The notes under the pieces were generated by a model, which was given only the letters and a program-made list of their open reading frames with translations, had not been told where the DNA came from and made no database searches. Both the position numbers and the translations under genes were made by a program. This document shows, piece by piece, positions 1 to 8,376 of a stretch of DNA of 64,000 nt (the first letter of the stretch is position 1; the number at the start of each line of letters is the position of its first letter). Source of the DNA: HGM12998 sp900756495 (lineage in GTDB: Bacteria; Bacillota; Clostridia; Oscillospirales; Oscillospiraceae); NCBI GenBank assembly GCA_958477305.1, contig CAUEFI010000009.1:1-64000 (forward strand), read 5' to 3'.

Positions 1-60
1 TTGTGCGACAAGTGAGACGCTGAGAATGTGGCTCCAGCAACCGGAGGAGGAGGAACCCTG

Positions 61-540
61 ATGGACTACGAAAAGCTGATTGAGCGGCTGCGGCATGATG
101 CTAACGCCTATCGGAACGGAGATACACTGGGGAGGGCCTACGCAGATCAAGAGGATGTGCTGGACAAGGCCGTCGACGCCATGACCGCCCTGCTGGCCGA
201 AAACAAGCGGCTGAAATCCCTGCTGAGTGAAGGCGGGCAGGACTTGTGGAGCAAGGAGAATCAGCGGGCAGACCGCTTAGAGTCCGAAAACGAGAAGCTG
301 CGGGCAGAGAACATCAGATGGGGACAGGTGGCAAGTGAACAGGACAAACAGCTTGACAGGCTGCTGGCCGAACTGGGGCAGGTCAAGCATCAACGCGACA
401 GTTACCGTCTGTATCACGATGACCTAGCATCAAAACCCAATTGCAACACCTGTGCAGACAAGGATTGCAAGTATAGGCCTATACCGGGCGATACCGTGCG
501 GGCCAATTGCCCGCTGTGGCGCGGCCCGGAGGAGGGGTGA
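61..540 (+). CDS. Phage hypothetical protein with coiled-coil centre
   Basis: This 159-residue protein of the prophage early/middle region is not recognised. The start is set at the ATG behind a strong GGAGGAGGAGG site; an upstream in-frame ATG at 28 has no such site. Residues about 45 to 115 are rich in Leu, Glu, Lys and Arg in heptad-like spacing, suggesting a coiled coil. The C-terminus carries several Cys (CNTCADKDC, then a later C), a possible metal site. It is followed after 2 bases by the next small gene, so the two are probably co-transcribed. No function is proposed. Confidence 0.6.
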   Translation: MDYEKLIERLRHDANAYRNGDTLGRAYADQEDVLDKAVDAMTALLAENKRLKSLLSEGGQDLWSKENQRADRLESENEKLRAENIRWGQVASEQDKQLDRLLAELGQVKHQRDSYRLYHDDLASKPNCNTCADKDCKYRPIPGDTVRANCPLWRGPEEG

Positions 541-542
541 CT

Positions 543-923
543 ATGAAGCGGCTGACTGAGAGAAAACCTAACGGCGTTATCCGTGTGGATTTTATAGAGG
601 CAAAAGAAAGCGTCATGTCTCGCCTCGCCGCCATCGAGGACATCCTAGGCGACGAGTACGACCTTGACCGCCTCCGTGAAATCAAGCAGGCTGACCGGGA
701 GGGGCTGTGCGTGGTGCTGGATATGCCTCGCAAGCCTTTGGTTTGGGGCGACGATGACCAAGATACTTGTCTATGCCCTGACTGCGGTAAGGACTTAATG
801 GGCATCCCTTACGGGGAGCGCATGGTTTTACAGTGCCCGGAGTGTGGGCAATATTTGGATGCTACAAAGGCAATCACCCGCGCCGAGGCAGAGGAAGCAC
901 TACGGGGGGAGCAGAATGGCTGA
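543..923 (+). CDS. Phage hypothetical zinc-ribbon protein
   Basis: A 126-residue protein with two CxxC pairs (CPDC near residue 80 and CPEC near 101), spaced as in a zinc ribbon. The start is the ATG 2 bases after the previous stop, behind GGAGGAGGGG inside the end of that gene; the longer in-frame version from 507 has no good site. The N-terminal part (MKRLTERKPNGVIRVDF) resembles small phage proteins of Clostridia known only as hypotheticals. The end overlaps the start of the next gene by 8 bases, which indicates coupled translation. Confidence 0.6.
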   Translation: MKRLTERKPNGVIRVDFIEAKESVMSRLAAIEDILGDEYDLDRLREIKQADREGLCVVLDMPRKPLVWGDDDQDTCLCPDCGKDLMGIPYGERMVLQCPECGQYLDATKAITRAEAEEALRGEQNG

Positions 924-2199
924 ATACATAGAAAGAGAAGCTGCCAGACAGGCTCATATCAAAGCGAGTTTAACGACACGGCTAATAGACGCGATTCCTG
1001 CCGCCGGCGTTGTGGAGGGTATGTGCTGCGACTGTGCCCACGGCGGCCCCTGCTGTTCGCCCGATGAAAATGCCAACTGCTCTTACAGAAAAGAAGACGG
1101 CACTTGCTGGGTGCCATATACGAAGGAGACCACTATGCAATGCTATCGCGACGGAGGCTGCGGCCCTTATGAGGGACGTGCCTGCAATGAGTGCCCGGCA
1201 AGTAAGCCGGATTATAAGCAACGAAAGATGGCCAAAACGAACAAGCCAACGAGTGAGCCGGACGACCTGTTTTTAGCATTTCTAAAGTTTTTCAAGGATG
1301 AGCTCGAAAAAACTTTCGGAGAAATGGGATTTGAGGATCAATGGCTTGACGTCAGTGGAACGGGAGGATGGGCGAATGCGCTAAAAGCGACCTCGAAATT
1401 ATATATGCCGGAAATCTGGGCCCTGTGGAACAGACTGGATTGGTGGGCATCTGACCTGTTGGATGGATGGCTGATTGACTGCGCTAAGTATATGGATTTG
1501 TACAAGGAGGAAGACACGGACAAGAAGAAGCCTTATATCTGCCAGCGTTTGGGCATAGACCCCGGCCAGCCGTTTCTGCTACATGGATACCCAAACAAGG
1601 ATTATCCGCCTCTTGTCTGGACTGACGGGCAAATCCGGCGGTATTCTCCAGACGGGGATCACGGATTCAAGGTGGGCGGCAGGGCCGTTTGCTGGATGAT
1701 GGAGCACCCGGAAGCAATCGAACCGCTGCAAGGCTATACGCCGGAGGAAGTCGCCTTTAAAGGGGTCGAAATCGACCAGTTTAAAGCTATCGAAAGCGAT
1801 AGGGTTAAGGAGGTCAACATGGACAAGCCGAGAATTTGCGAGGTGCTGGGGGTTGAGGTGGGAGAAGTGTTTACCGCTGATACTCCATATGGACAGTTCA
1901 AACGGTGTGTTGTTGATGAGGAAGGCCAGATCCTTAATACAGGAATCAATGTACTCTGTTATATTATCAACCACCCCGACCGCATCATCCGCAAGCCCCG
2001 CTGGACGGAGCAGGAGGTGGAGGATGCTAAGGCCATCAAGCGGGTACTCAAGGCAACGGGGATCAGGCGGAACAGGTATGATAATATTTATGCGACTGGT
2101 GAGTTGATTGTAGATACACTGCTGGACAGTGAGGCATTTCCATCGCTCCAACCGGATACAGCCGTCACCATTGACGAAATCATTGGAGGTGCCCAATGA
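916..2199 (+). CDS. Composite phage protein with a duplicated C-terminal domain and internal start sites
   Basis: A 427-residue protein, start ATG behind GGGGGGAGCAG. It looks like several small phage proteins joined in frame. Residues 1 to 73 contain a Cys-rich patch (CCDCAHGGPCC). At residue 74 (base 1135) an ATG sits behind AAGGAG. At residue 302 (base 1819) another ATG sits behind AAGGAGG. Residues about 204 to 272 and 302 to 360 are two divergent copies of one domain: each begins KP-x-IC-x-x-LG and ends with C-x-(I/M)-x-x-HP. Internal initiation from 1135 and 1819 could give extra shorter proteins. Function unknown. Confidence 0.55.
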   Translation: MAEYIEREAARQAHIKASLTTRLIDAIPAAGVVEGMCCDCAHGGPCCSPDENANCSYRKEDGTCWVPYTKETTMQCYRDGGCGPYEGRACNECPASKPDYKQRKMAKTNKPTSEPDDLFLAFLKFFKDELEKTFGEMGFEDQWLDVSGTGGWANALKATSKLYMPEIWALWNRLDWWASDLLDGWLIDCAKYMDLYKEEDTDKKKPYICQRLGIDPGQPFLLHGYPNKDYPPLVWTDGQIRRYSPDGDHGFKVGGRAVCWMMEHPEAIEPLQGYTPEEVAFKGVEIDQFKAIESDRVKEVNMDKPRICEVLGVEVGEVFTADTPYGQFKRCVVDEEGQILNTGINVLCYIINHPDRIIRKPRWTEQEVEDAKAIKRVLKATGIRRNRYDNIYATGELIVDTLLDSEAFPSLQPDTAVTIDEIIGGAQ

Positions 2200-2363
2200 C
2201 CAAAACATGTCTGACATGCGAATACGCTGACCCATCGTGGAGTATCTGTTGTAATCCAAGGAGCGATCATATAGGCAGCGAATTATATTCAGACAATTCG
2301 TGCGAAAGGTGGACGCTTGCTGAGAATCTACGGCGGAAGGAGGAACACGGCTATGAATCGTGA
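2196..2363 (+). CDS. Small Cys-rich phage protein
   Basis: A 55-residue protein whose ATG overlaps the previous stop as ATGA, the usual sign of translational coupling. It has Cys at CLTC, ICC and SCERW, so a small zinc- or disulphide-stabilised fold is likely. It ends 11 bases inside the following YopX-like gene. Proteins of this CxxC...CC...C type are common in Clostridia prophages and have no known function. Confidence rests on the overlap architecture and Cys pattern. Confidence 0.5.
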   Translation: MTKTCLTCEYADPSWSICCNPRSDHIGSELYSDNSCERWTLAENLRRKEEHGYES

Positions 2364-2820
2364 AACCCTCTTCAAAGCCAAGAGGCTTAATGGAGAGTGG
2401 GTGGAAGGGTATCTTGTCAAAACAAAGACTGGACAAGCCTACATCCTCCCAGAATCCGAATATATCAGTTTTGAGTATCAGACCATAGACATTGGAGGCT
2501 TTGCCGAGGTTGACCCCTCCACGGTCTGCGAGTACACAAACATTGATACGCGAGAAGAGTGCAGCACAGGCTTTGAATCCCACAAGATATTTACTGGTGA
2601 TATGCTGGGCGAATGGGGAGAGGATGAGGAAGGTAACGAGTGTATTTGTATTCTCGGTATCGTGACCTATTGGGAGAACGAAGGGCGCTATGTGTTGGCA
2701 GACGAAGATGGACTGTGCAACGACTGGACGCTGGAGGATGAGGCACAACATGTAAACTGGCCGGAGCTAATTCACTGCGGCTCCATCCACGACGGGGAGG
2801 GCGGAAGCAATGCGCCGTAA
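2353..2820 (+). CDS. YopX-family phage protein
   Basis: A 155-residue protein starting MNRETLFKAKRL. It has the YopX layout: an N-terminal KAKRLNGEWVEGYL strand pair, then VDPSTVCEYTNI, then a segment ending in HKIFTGDML, equivalent to the family pattern TVGQ-x-TGL-x-D-x-(N/K)-G-(K)-x-(I/F)-(Y/F)-x-GD. YopX proteins occur in many prophages and their role is unknown. The start at 2353 is preferred over 2317 because the GGCGGAAGGAGG site lies just upstream and the N-terminal motif begins here. It overlaps the next gene by 11 bases. Confidence 0.7.
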   Translation: MNRETLFKAKRLNGEWVEGYLVKTKTGQAYILPESEYISFEYQTIDIGGFAEVDPSTVCEYTNIDTREECSTGFESHKIFTGDMLGEWGEDEEGNECICILGIVTYWENEGRYVLADEDGLCNDWTLEDEAQHVNWPELIHCGSIHDGEGGSNAP

Positions 2821-3106
2821 TGCCTATGCCGCTAAAATGATGGCAGCTAAAGGAGCTGTGACACAGCGTCAAAAATCGGTGTTGGTGAACCGCTGCATAA
2901 CGACAATCTACCAAGCATCAGCCATCGCCCTGAATGATCAATTTGGATTCGGGCGGGAGCGGATTTCCAGATTTCGTGACGCTATGGAGGCCGTTATTAA
3001 CGAGTACGGTGTCCTGATGGACGGGGCAGACGCTGACTATGCGGACGGGAAATTAGCCAATAGATATGAATCCATCATGGGCGGTGAGGCTTATCCTGCT
3101 GAGTGA
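2810..3106 (+). CDS. Phage hypothetical protein
   Basis: A 98-residue, largely helical protein (MRRNAYAAKMMAAKGAVTQR) starting behind GGGAGGGCGG, with its start inside the end of the YopX-like gene. It contains ALNDQFGFGRERI, a pattern I associate with small Clostridia prophage proteins of unknown role. No cysteine motif, signal peptide or membrane segment is seen. It belongs to the same overlapping string of middle genes. Confidence 0.55.
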   Translation: MRRNAYAAKMMAAKGAVTQRQKSVLVNRCITTIYQASAIALNDQFGFGRERISRFRDAMEAVINEYGVLMDGADADYADGKLANRYESIMGGEAYPAE

Positions 3107-3350
3107 CAAGGACTTACAGGCCCTTTCTGCCGCCCTGCAAGCCCATAAATCAATTACCCTGACGCGGACACTGGATAACCAATCCGTGACCGTCAGGACG
3201 CTCAAAGCGGCCCCTGTGTGGGGCGCAGACTGGCTTGTACAGGTCAGGGTGCAGACGGCCCGCGTCGAGTGGGTGCAGACGTTTGTTAGTGTTCAGCAGG
3301 CGAGGGAGGCTTTAGATGAGAGAGTATTTCCCGAAAAGCAGCGAAATTAG
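3084..3350 (+). CDS. Phage hypothetical protein, GTG start uncertain
   Basis: A protein of about 88 residues (MRLILLSDKDLQALSAALQA) with a mix of strands and helices and no recognised motif. The GTG at 3084 gives a sensible N-terminus; an in-frame ATG at 3066 would add six residues, and neither has a strong ribosome site. It overlaps both the previous gene and the next gene, as is usual in this region. Function unknown. Confidence 0.45.
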   Translation: MRLILLSDKDLQALSAALQAHKSITLTRTLDNQSVTVRTLKAAPVWGADWLVQVRVQTARVEWVQTFVSVQQAREALDERVFPEKQRN

Positions 3351-3726
3351 CAAAGATGTGTATAAACAGGTGAAAGCGATCCTTGAAGGGTATGACAGGC
3401 TAAAACAAGAGAGGCTTAATATAATGTATGGTTCCGGGAAGGATATGGCCGGGTTGCCAAGACGCAACGTTCCGAGTGATCCAACAAGGGACAAGGCGAT
3501 AAGGTTATCTTACATAAATGAGCGTCTCGATGGAATAGGACAAGCCTGTATCTCTATGCGTGCCTGGCTTGGAGATAAAGTGAGTGGAGAGTTTAGCCCA
3601 GTTAAAGCCTTTTGGAGTTATGGATATTTTAGCAGCCAACATAAGGGCGGACCTTGCCGCAGGACTTGGAACAACTTTAAGTATAGATTTGCTGCGCTGA
3701 TCGCATACAACCTAAATATTTTTTAG
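3316..3726 (+). CDS. Putative late-gene transcriptional regulator (RinA/ArpU-like)
   Basis: A 136-residue basic protein. The pattern (DVYKQVKAILEGYDRLKQE, then DPTRDKAIRLSYINERLDGI, then a C-terminal RTWNNFKYRFAALIAYNL) matches what I know of the small regulators that sit just before the packaging genes in Clostridia phages and activate late transcription. The C-terminal third would be the DNA-binding helix-turn-helix. Position supports this: it is the last gene before a 214-base gap with a possible promoter and the HNH/terminase genes. The family assignment is by resemblance from memory. Confidence 0.5.
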   Translation: MREYFPKSSEISKDVYKQVKAILEGYDRLKQERLNIMYGSGKDMAGLPRRNVPSDPTRDKAIRLSYINERLDGIGQACISMRAWLGDKVSGEFSPVKAFWSYGYFSSQHKGGPCRRTWNNFKYRFAALIAYNLNIF

Positions 3727-3730
3727 GAAG

Positions 3731-3758
3731 TTGCACTTTGGGGCAAAAGAACTATGGT
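3731..3758 (+). promoter_or_regulatory. Possible phage late promoter
   Basis: TTGCAC and TATGGT are separated by 16 bases in the gap between the putative late regulator and the packaging genes. The rest of the gap (3760 to 3940) has no convincing gene; an ORF extends through it in the HNH frame but without a ribosome site. This would be the natural start of the late transcript. The -10 match is only moderate. Confidence 0.35.
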
Positions 3759-3940
3759 AATATGCTATTGCCGGTAAGATGACAAAACGGTCTCTTTCCA
3801 TAGGCCTCCTTACCGCCCTAGCCCGGAGGCGGGAGTATCCGGGCAATCTGCCTTTCCTCAGATTTCTGCAAATAAAACAAAGAAATTACTTAGGGCTGCA
3901 ACGCTTTGGCGTGGCGGCTCTTTGTTTTGGGGGGATAGAG

Positions 3941-4438
3941 GTGAAACGAAGCTGCCAATACTGCGGACGGGTTCACCCTGTGGGCTATGCATGTCCCAAA
4001 CGGCCCAAGCGGAGGAAGCAGGGGGCACGGGAGGCGGAAAGGTTCCGAAATACCTATGCATGGAGAAAGAAGCGGGAAGCAATCCGGGCGCGTGATCACT
4101 ATCTCTGCGTGTACAGCTTGGCCCACGGTCAGATTGTCTACGAGGACCTGGAAGTCCACCACATTATCCCATTGGAAGAACGGCCGGATCTTGGGCTTGA
4201 AGATAGCAACCTCATCACATTGAGCAGTGCGGTGCATGAGAAGGCGGAGAGCGGAGAGATAGACCGGGCGGAGCTGCTGGAACTCGTGAAGCACCCCCCC
4301 CGGGGGTCTGAGGTAAAAAACGGAGAGGGGTCCGACACCACGCGGCCCCCTACACATACACACATCCCCCTAAATGGGGTTTACCGGGAAAGGAGGCGGC
4401 AAGCATGGGCGGAAGGCCTGCAAAATCAGCAAATGTGA
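3941..4438 (+). CDS. HNH endonuclease of the packaging module
   Basis: A 165-residue protein, GTG start behind GGGGGGATAGAG; in-frame codons upstream to 3779 are not supported. An N-terminal zinc knuckle (CQYCG, later YACP) is followed by a basic stretch (KRPKRRKQGAREAER) and an HNH core, EVHHIIPLEE, ending near AVHEKAE. In HK97-type phages such an enzyme next to the terminase cuts DNA at cos ends together with the large subunit. The usual second CxxC pair of this HNH group is not visible. The C-terminal tail overlaps the small-terminase start by 34 bases. Confidence 0.75.
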   Translation: MKRSCQYCGRVHPVGYACPKRPKRRKQGAREAERFRNTYAWRKKREAIRARDHYLCVYSLAHGQIVYEDLEVHHIIPLEERPDLGLEDSNLITLSSAVHEKAESGEIDRAELLELVKHPPRGSEVKNGEGSDTTRPPTHTHIPLNGVYRERRRQAWAEGLQNQQM

Positions 4439-4881
4439 CGGCAAAAAATCTCTCAAATTCCGACCGTACGGAGCGGGCGCAGGTAGAGGAAGAACTGCGC
4501 GGCAAGCGGGACTGCCTGGAGCCGCCCGATTGGCTGACTGCCCGGCAGAAGGAGCTCTTTGGCTTCATCGTGAACGAGCTGAAGGAGGCGGATATCCTTG
4601 GGAACCTGGATATTTTTGTGCTGACGCAGTTTGTAATAGCAATGGATCGGATTATGACGATTGAGAACAAAATCAATAAGAGCCCGTCGCTCCTGCATGA
4701 CAAGGATCTCATGAGCGCCAAGGATAAATACTCCAAGGATCTGTACCGGTGTATCTCCGAGCTCTCCCTGTCGCCCCAGGCGCGGGCAAAGATTGGAACG
4801 CTGAATCTGGCCAAGCGCAAAAAGGAAGCTGATCCGGTGCTTCAGATTCTAAACGGCGGAAAGAAGATCTCCAGTGCTTGA
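4405..4881 (+). CDS. Phage terminase small subunit, P27 family
   Basis: A 158-residue protein starting MGGRPAKSANV behind GGAAAGGAGGCGG. The PPDWLTARQKELF segment, the helical centre and the C-terminal LSLSPQARAKIG motif are typical of the P27 family. The small subunit recognises the viral DNA end and loads the large subunit. Its end overlaps the large subunit start by 8 bases. Length is normal for the family. Confidence 0.85.
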   Translation: MGGRPAKSANVTAKNLSNSDRTERAQVEEELRGKRDCLEPPDWLTARQKELFGFIVNELKEADILGNLDIFVLTQFVIAMDRIMTIENKINKSPSLLHDKDLMSAKDKYSKDLYRCISELSLSPQARAKIGTLNLAKRKKEADPVLQILNGGKKISSA

Positions 4882-6565
4882 CGGCCACCCCAGCCGGTCC
4901 TATGCAGAGGCGGCGGTCCGGAGGAAGGTCAACGCGCCCCAGTATGTTATCAAACAATGCCGGGAGTTTCTGAAGATTGCAGACGGCAGGGACCGTATCT
5001 TTACCGTTAACGAGGAGCGGGTAGGGACCATCAGTGATCTGCTGAGCCTTATGATTATGCCGAAGGGCCTGATGCAGGGCCGCCCCATTGTAGAGTGCCT
5101 GGCCGGGTTCCAGTGGCTTTTTATCATCGCTGTGCTGTGCATTGTCTATCGGGACAACCTGGATCGGCGGCGGTACATGACGGCGATTCTGGAGATCTGC
5201 CGAAAGAACGGCAAAACCTTTCTTGTGGCGGTCATTTTTATTTTGCTGCTCTTTTTGGAGCCTAAGTTTTCCAAGTTTTATTCGGTAGCTCCGGATGGGG
5301 CTCTGTCCCGCGAGGTACAGACAGCTATCCGCGAGATCATCAAGTCCAGCCCTGCGCTGTTCCCGCCCGATGAGCCGGAGCGGCATTTTAAGGTCCGCAG
5401 GGACGACATCCTGTGCAGGGCGACGGAGAGTCAGTATTTCCCGCTGAACTACTCCAACAGCCGCCTGGACGGAAAGCTGCCCAACGTGTTCCTGGCCGAC
5501 GAGGTGGGAGCCCTGCCCAACAACTACGCGGTGGAGGCCATGCGTTCCGGCCAGCTCACAATCCTAAACAAACTTGGCTGCATCATCTCCACCAAGTACC
5601 CCACCATAGACAACCCCTTTGAGGACGAGGTGGAAGCGGCGAAAAAGGCCCTGGACGGCACGGAGCCGGACAAGAGCATATTTGCCCTGCTGTACGAGCC
5701 GGACGACAAGAAAAACTGGATGACCAACGACGCGATTCTGGAGCAGGGGAATCCTCTGGCCCTGGAGGTCCCCGAAATCATGGAGGATCTGAAACAGAAG
5801 CGGCGCGCAGCCATCGCACAGCCCAGGAAGCGGGAAAACTTCGTCACTAAGCACTGTAACATCATCTACTCCGGTATTGGTACGGAGACTTACATTCCGC
5901 TGGACGCCGTACAGGCCTGCCGGGTGGATTCCATCCAGTGGGCGGGGCGTCAGGTATGGCTCGGGGTAGATTTGGCGGTGACCACGGACAACTGCTCGGT
6001 TGCCATGCTGGCGGAGGAGGACGGGGTAGTGCTGGCTCATGCCGTCGCCTTCGCCCCGGAAGGGCGGCTGGAAGAGAAGTCAGAAGAGGAAAAGCTGAAT
6101 TATCGGGAGCTGGTGCGGGCAGGTGAGTGTATCGCCTGCGGAAATCGAACCGTGGACTATGCCGTCATAGAGGACTATGTGCTGAACCTGGAAAAAGCAT
6201 TTGGCGTGGAGGTGGTAGGGATAGCCTACGATCAGAGGAACGCGATGTCCTCCGCCCAGAAGTGGGAGCGCTCCGGGTATGAGACGGTAATTGTGCGTCA
6301 GCATTCGGACACGCTGCACCCGCCCACCAAGCTTCTGAAGGAGTTGGTCCTGGGAAAGCGCTTTCAGTACACGGAAAACAGGCTGCTGGAGATCAACTTC
6401 CAGAATGCCCGGTGTACAGAAGACACGAACCTGAATCTGTACGTCAACAAGAAACGCTCCCGTGGAAAAGTGGACATGGTGGTTGCCATCATCAACGCCA
6501 TGTATTTGCTCCAGCAGGACGTCATACTGGACAGCGCCTCCGGCTGGGGCGCGCAAGTCATATAG
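4874..6565 (+). CDS. Phage terminase large subunit, HK97 type
   Basis: A 563-residue packaging motor. An ATPase domain comes first, with a Walker A-type loop at residues 109 to 115 (CRKNGKT) and Walker B at 205 to 210 (VFLADE). The nuclease domain follows, with an acidic catalytic site beginning at D366 in LGVDLAVTTD and a later acidic VDYAVIEDYV. The GTG start overlaps the small subunit and is placed after GGCGGAAAGAAG. It cuts concatemeric DNA and pumps it into the prohead through the portal encoded next. Length is normal. Confidence 0.92.
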   Translation: MLDGHPSRSYAEAAVRRKVNAPQYVIKQCREFLKIADGRDRIFTVNEERVGTISDLLSLMIMPKGLMQGRPIVECLAGFQWLFIIAVLCIVYRDNLDRRRYMTAILEICRKNGKTFLVAVIFILLLFLEPKFSKFYSVAPDGALSREVQTAIREIIKSSPALFPPDEPERHFKVRRDDILCRATESQYFPLNYSNSRLDGKLPNVFLADEVGALPNNYAVEAMRSGQLTILNKLGCIISTKYPTIDNPFEDEVEAAKKALDGTEPDKSIFALLYEPDDKKNWMTNDAILEQGNPLALEVPEIMEDLKQKRRAAIAQPRKRENFVTKHCNIIYSGIGTETYIPLDAVQACRVDSIQWAGRQVWLGVDLAVTTDNCSVAMLAEEDGVVLAHAVAFAPEGRLEEKSEEEKLNYRELVRAGECIACGNRTVDYAVIEDYVLNLEKAFGVEVVGIAYDQRNAMSSAQKWERSGYETVIVRQHSDTLHPPTKLLKELVLGKRFQYTENRLLEINFQNARCTEDTNLNLYVNKKRSRGKVDMVVAIINAMYLLQQDVILDSASGWGAQVI

Positions 6566-6578
6566 CGAGGTGAGATAT

Positions 6579-7793
6579 TTGGGATTTTGGAAGCGGCTGA
6601 TTGGCACGGAGGAGCGGGAGATGGATACGATGGACCCGCTGCTGACCGCCATTCTGAAACAGGATACCATCACGCGGACGGAGGCGATGAATATTCCGGC
6701 CTTTGCCGGGTGCGTGAAGTACATATCAGAGTCCGTGGCCTCCCTGCCGGTGATGCTGTACCGGGAGACGGGCGGACGGGTGGAAGAGGCCGGGGGGGAT
6801 CCCCGTGTGGGACTGCTGAACGAGGACACAGGGGATTTGCTGACGGGGTATCAGTTTAAGCAGGCCCTGGCTGAGGACATTGTGGTGGAGGGCGGCGGCT
6901 ATGCCTATATCCGCCGGGAGCGCAACGAGTGGGCTGGGCTGTACTATGTGGACCGGCCGTCCATTTCCTTCCTCCCCGGAGTGGACCCCATTTTCAAGCG
7001 GTGCGGGATTGTGGTGGCCGGGAGGGAGTATCGGGACTTTGACTTCCTCAAGGCCACCCGGAAGACACGGGACGGGGTGCGGGGCATCGGCGTACTGGCG
7101 GAGAGCCAGATTGCCCTCGCGGTTCCTTACAACGCGCTGCGCTATGAAAACGCCCTGCTGAAAAAGGGGGGCAACAAGCGCGGCTTTCTGAAATCGGAGA
7201 GGCCGCTGACAAAGGAGGCCATCCAGGAGCTGAAGGATTCCTGGCGGCGGCTCTACTCCAACAGCAATGAAAATGTGGTGGTGCTCAACAAAGGCGTGGA
7301 CTTCAAAGAGGCGTCCAGCACGTCGGTGGAGCTCCAGATGAACGAGAACAAGGAGACAAACGCCGCTGCGGTGTGCAGCCTGTTCACTGTTCCGCCCGCC
7401 ATCCTGTCGGGAACAGCCACGGAGGACGAGCGGAGCAACGCCTTCCAGTGCGCGGTGCTTCCGGTCCTGAAAGCGATTGAGGCGGCGTTGAACCGGGATT
7501 TTCTCCTGGAGGAGGAGAAAAGGGAGTATTTTTGGGCGTTCGATACCAAGGAAGCGTTAAAGGGTTCCCCGGAAAAGCGGTTTAAGGCATACCGGGACGG
7601 CGTGGAGAGCAACGTGCTCCAGATAGACGAGGCCCGGTATATGGAAAACCTGCCGCCTTTGGGGCTGAACTTTGTCAAATTGGGGCTGCAGGACGTTCTG
7701 TATGATCCCAAGACCGGTGTTTTCTACACGCCCAATACAAACCAGGCAGGCAAATTGAACGGACAAAAAGGAGTTGATGGGAATGAGGGTTGA
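6579..7793 (+). CDS. Phage portal protein, HK97 type
   Basis: A 404-residue protein. The start is a TTG (MGFWKRLIGTEERE) behind GCGAGGTGAG; the in-frame ATG at 6462 lies inside the terminase and is rejected. Features are the PAFAGCVKYISESVASLP helix, NALRYENALLKKGG, and the TVPPAILSG and RSNAFQ motifs common in HK97-type portals. Twelve copies form the ring at one capsid vertex through which DNA passes. It overlaps the protease start by 11 bases. Confidence 0.9.
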   Translation: MGFWKRLIGTEEREMDTMDPLLTAILKQDTITRTEAMNIPAFAGCVKYISESVASLPVMLYRETGGRVEEAGGDPRVGLLNEDTGDLLTGYQFKQALAEDIVVEGGGYAYIRRERNEWAGLYYVDRPSISFLPGVDPIFKRCGIVVAGREYRDFDFLKATRKTRDGVRGIGVLAESQIALAVPYNALRYENALLKKGGNKRGFLKSERPLTKEAIQELKDSWRRLYSNSNENVVVLNKGVDFKEASSTSVELQMNENKETNAAAVCSLFTVPPAILSGTATEDERSNAFQCAVLPVLKAIEAALNRDFLLEEEKREYFWAFDTKEALKGSPEKRFKAYRDGVESNVLQIDEARYMENLPPLGLNFVKLGLQDVLYDPKTGVFYTPNTNQAGKLNGQKGVDGNEG

Positions 7794-8376
7794 AATTCGG
7801 GCTGATCATGTGGTCTTAGACGGTTATGTGACCGCGGCGGGGCGGGACAGCCGGGTACTGGCTTCTCCGCGGGGTAGATTCGTGGAGCAGGTGGAGCCGG
7901 GCACATTCCGGAGGGCCCTGGAACGGGGCCCGGTAGAGCTGAGATTTAACCACGGGCGCACGATTGGCGGCACGGAAGACGGCACACTGGAGCTGCGGGA
8001 GGATAATATTGGACTGCGTGTTACGGCCACTATTGCAGATCCCGAGGTGATGGAGGCCGCCCGCCGGAAGGAGCTGCGGGGGTGGTCCCCTGGCTTCTAC
8101 ACGCTGAAGGATCGCTGGGAAGACTGGCGCGATGGGGTTCAGCGGCGTTATCTGGAGGACATCCGGCTCAAAGAGGTATCTATTCTGACAAAGACACCGG
8201 CCTATATCGCTACAACAGTGGAGGAGCGGGACGGAGAGTGCTGCATTTTGGAAGAGCGCAGTGTAGAGGACACTCCGGAGGTCGTTGACCATACACAACA
8301 GGAAACGCCGCAAAATGCGGATAACACAATGGCGGCCTTTCGATGCCGCCGGATGAAGTTAGGAGGAAAGAAATGA
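7783..8376 (+). CDS. Prohead maturation protease, HK97/U35 type
   Basis: A 197-residue serine protease. The ATG at 7783 is preferred because AAAAAGGAG lies 9 bases upstream; ATG 7777 and TTG 7774 are too close to it. The catalytic His is H57 in LRFNHGR and the Ser is S102 in RGWSPGFY, with the usual VSILTKTPAY strand near residue 143. It cleaves scaffold parts of the capsid protein during head maturation. It overlaps the capsid gene by 4 bases. Confidence 0.88.
   Translation: MRVEIRADHVVLDGYVTAAGRDSRVLASPRGRFVEQVEPGTFRRALERGPVELRFNHGRTIGGTEDGTLELREDNIGLRVTATIADPEVMEAARRKELRGWSPGFYTLKDRWEDWRDGVQRRYLEDIRLKEVSILTKTPAYIATTVEERDGECCILEERSVEDTPEVVDHTQQETPQNADNTMAAFRCRRMKLGGKK

Noticed and set aside
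1579..2751. A 390-codon open frame on the minus strand
   Set aside because: It runs antisense through three overlapping plus genes with ribosome sites and family similarity, has no start signal of its own, and has the composition of a shadow frame.
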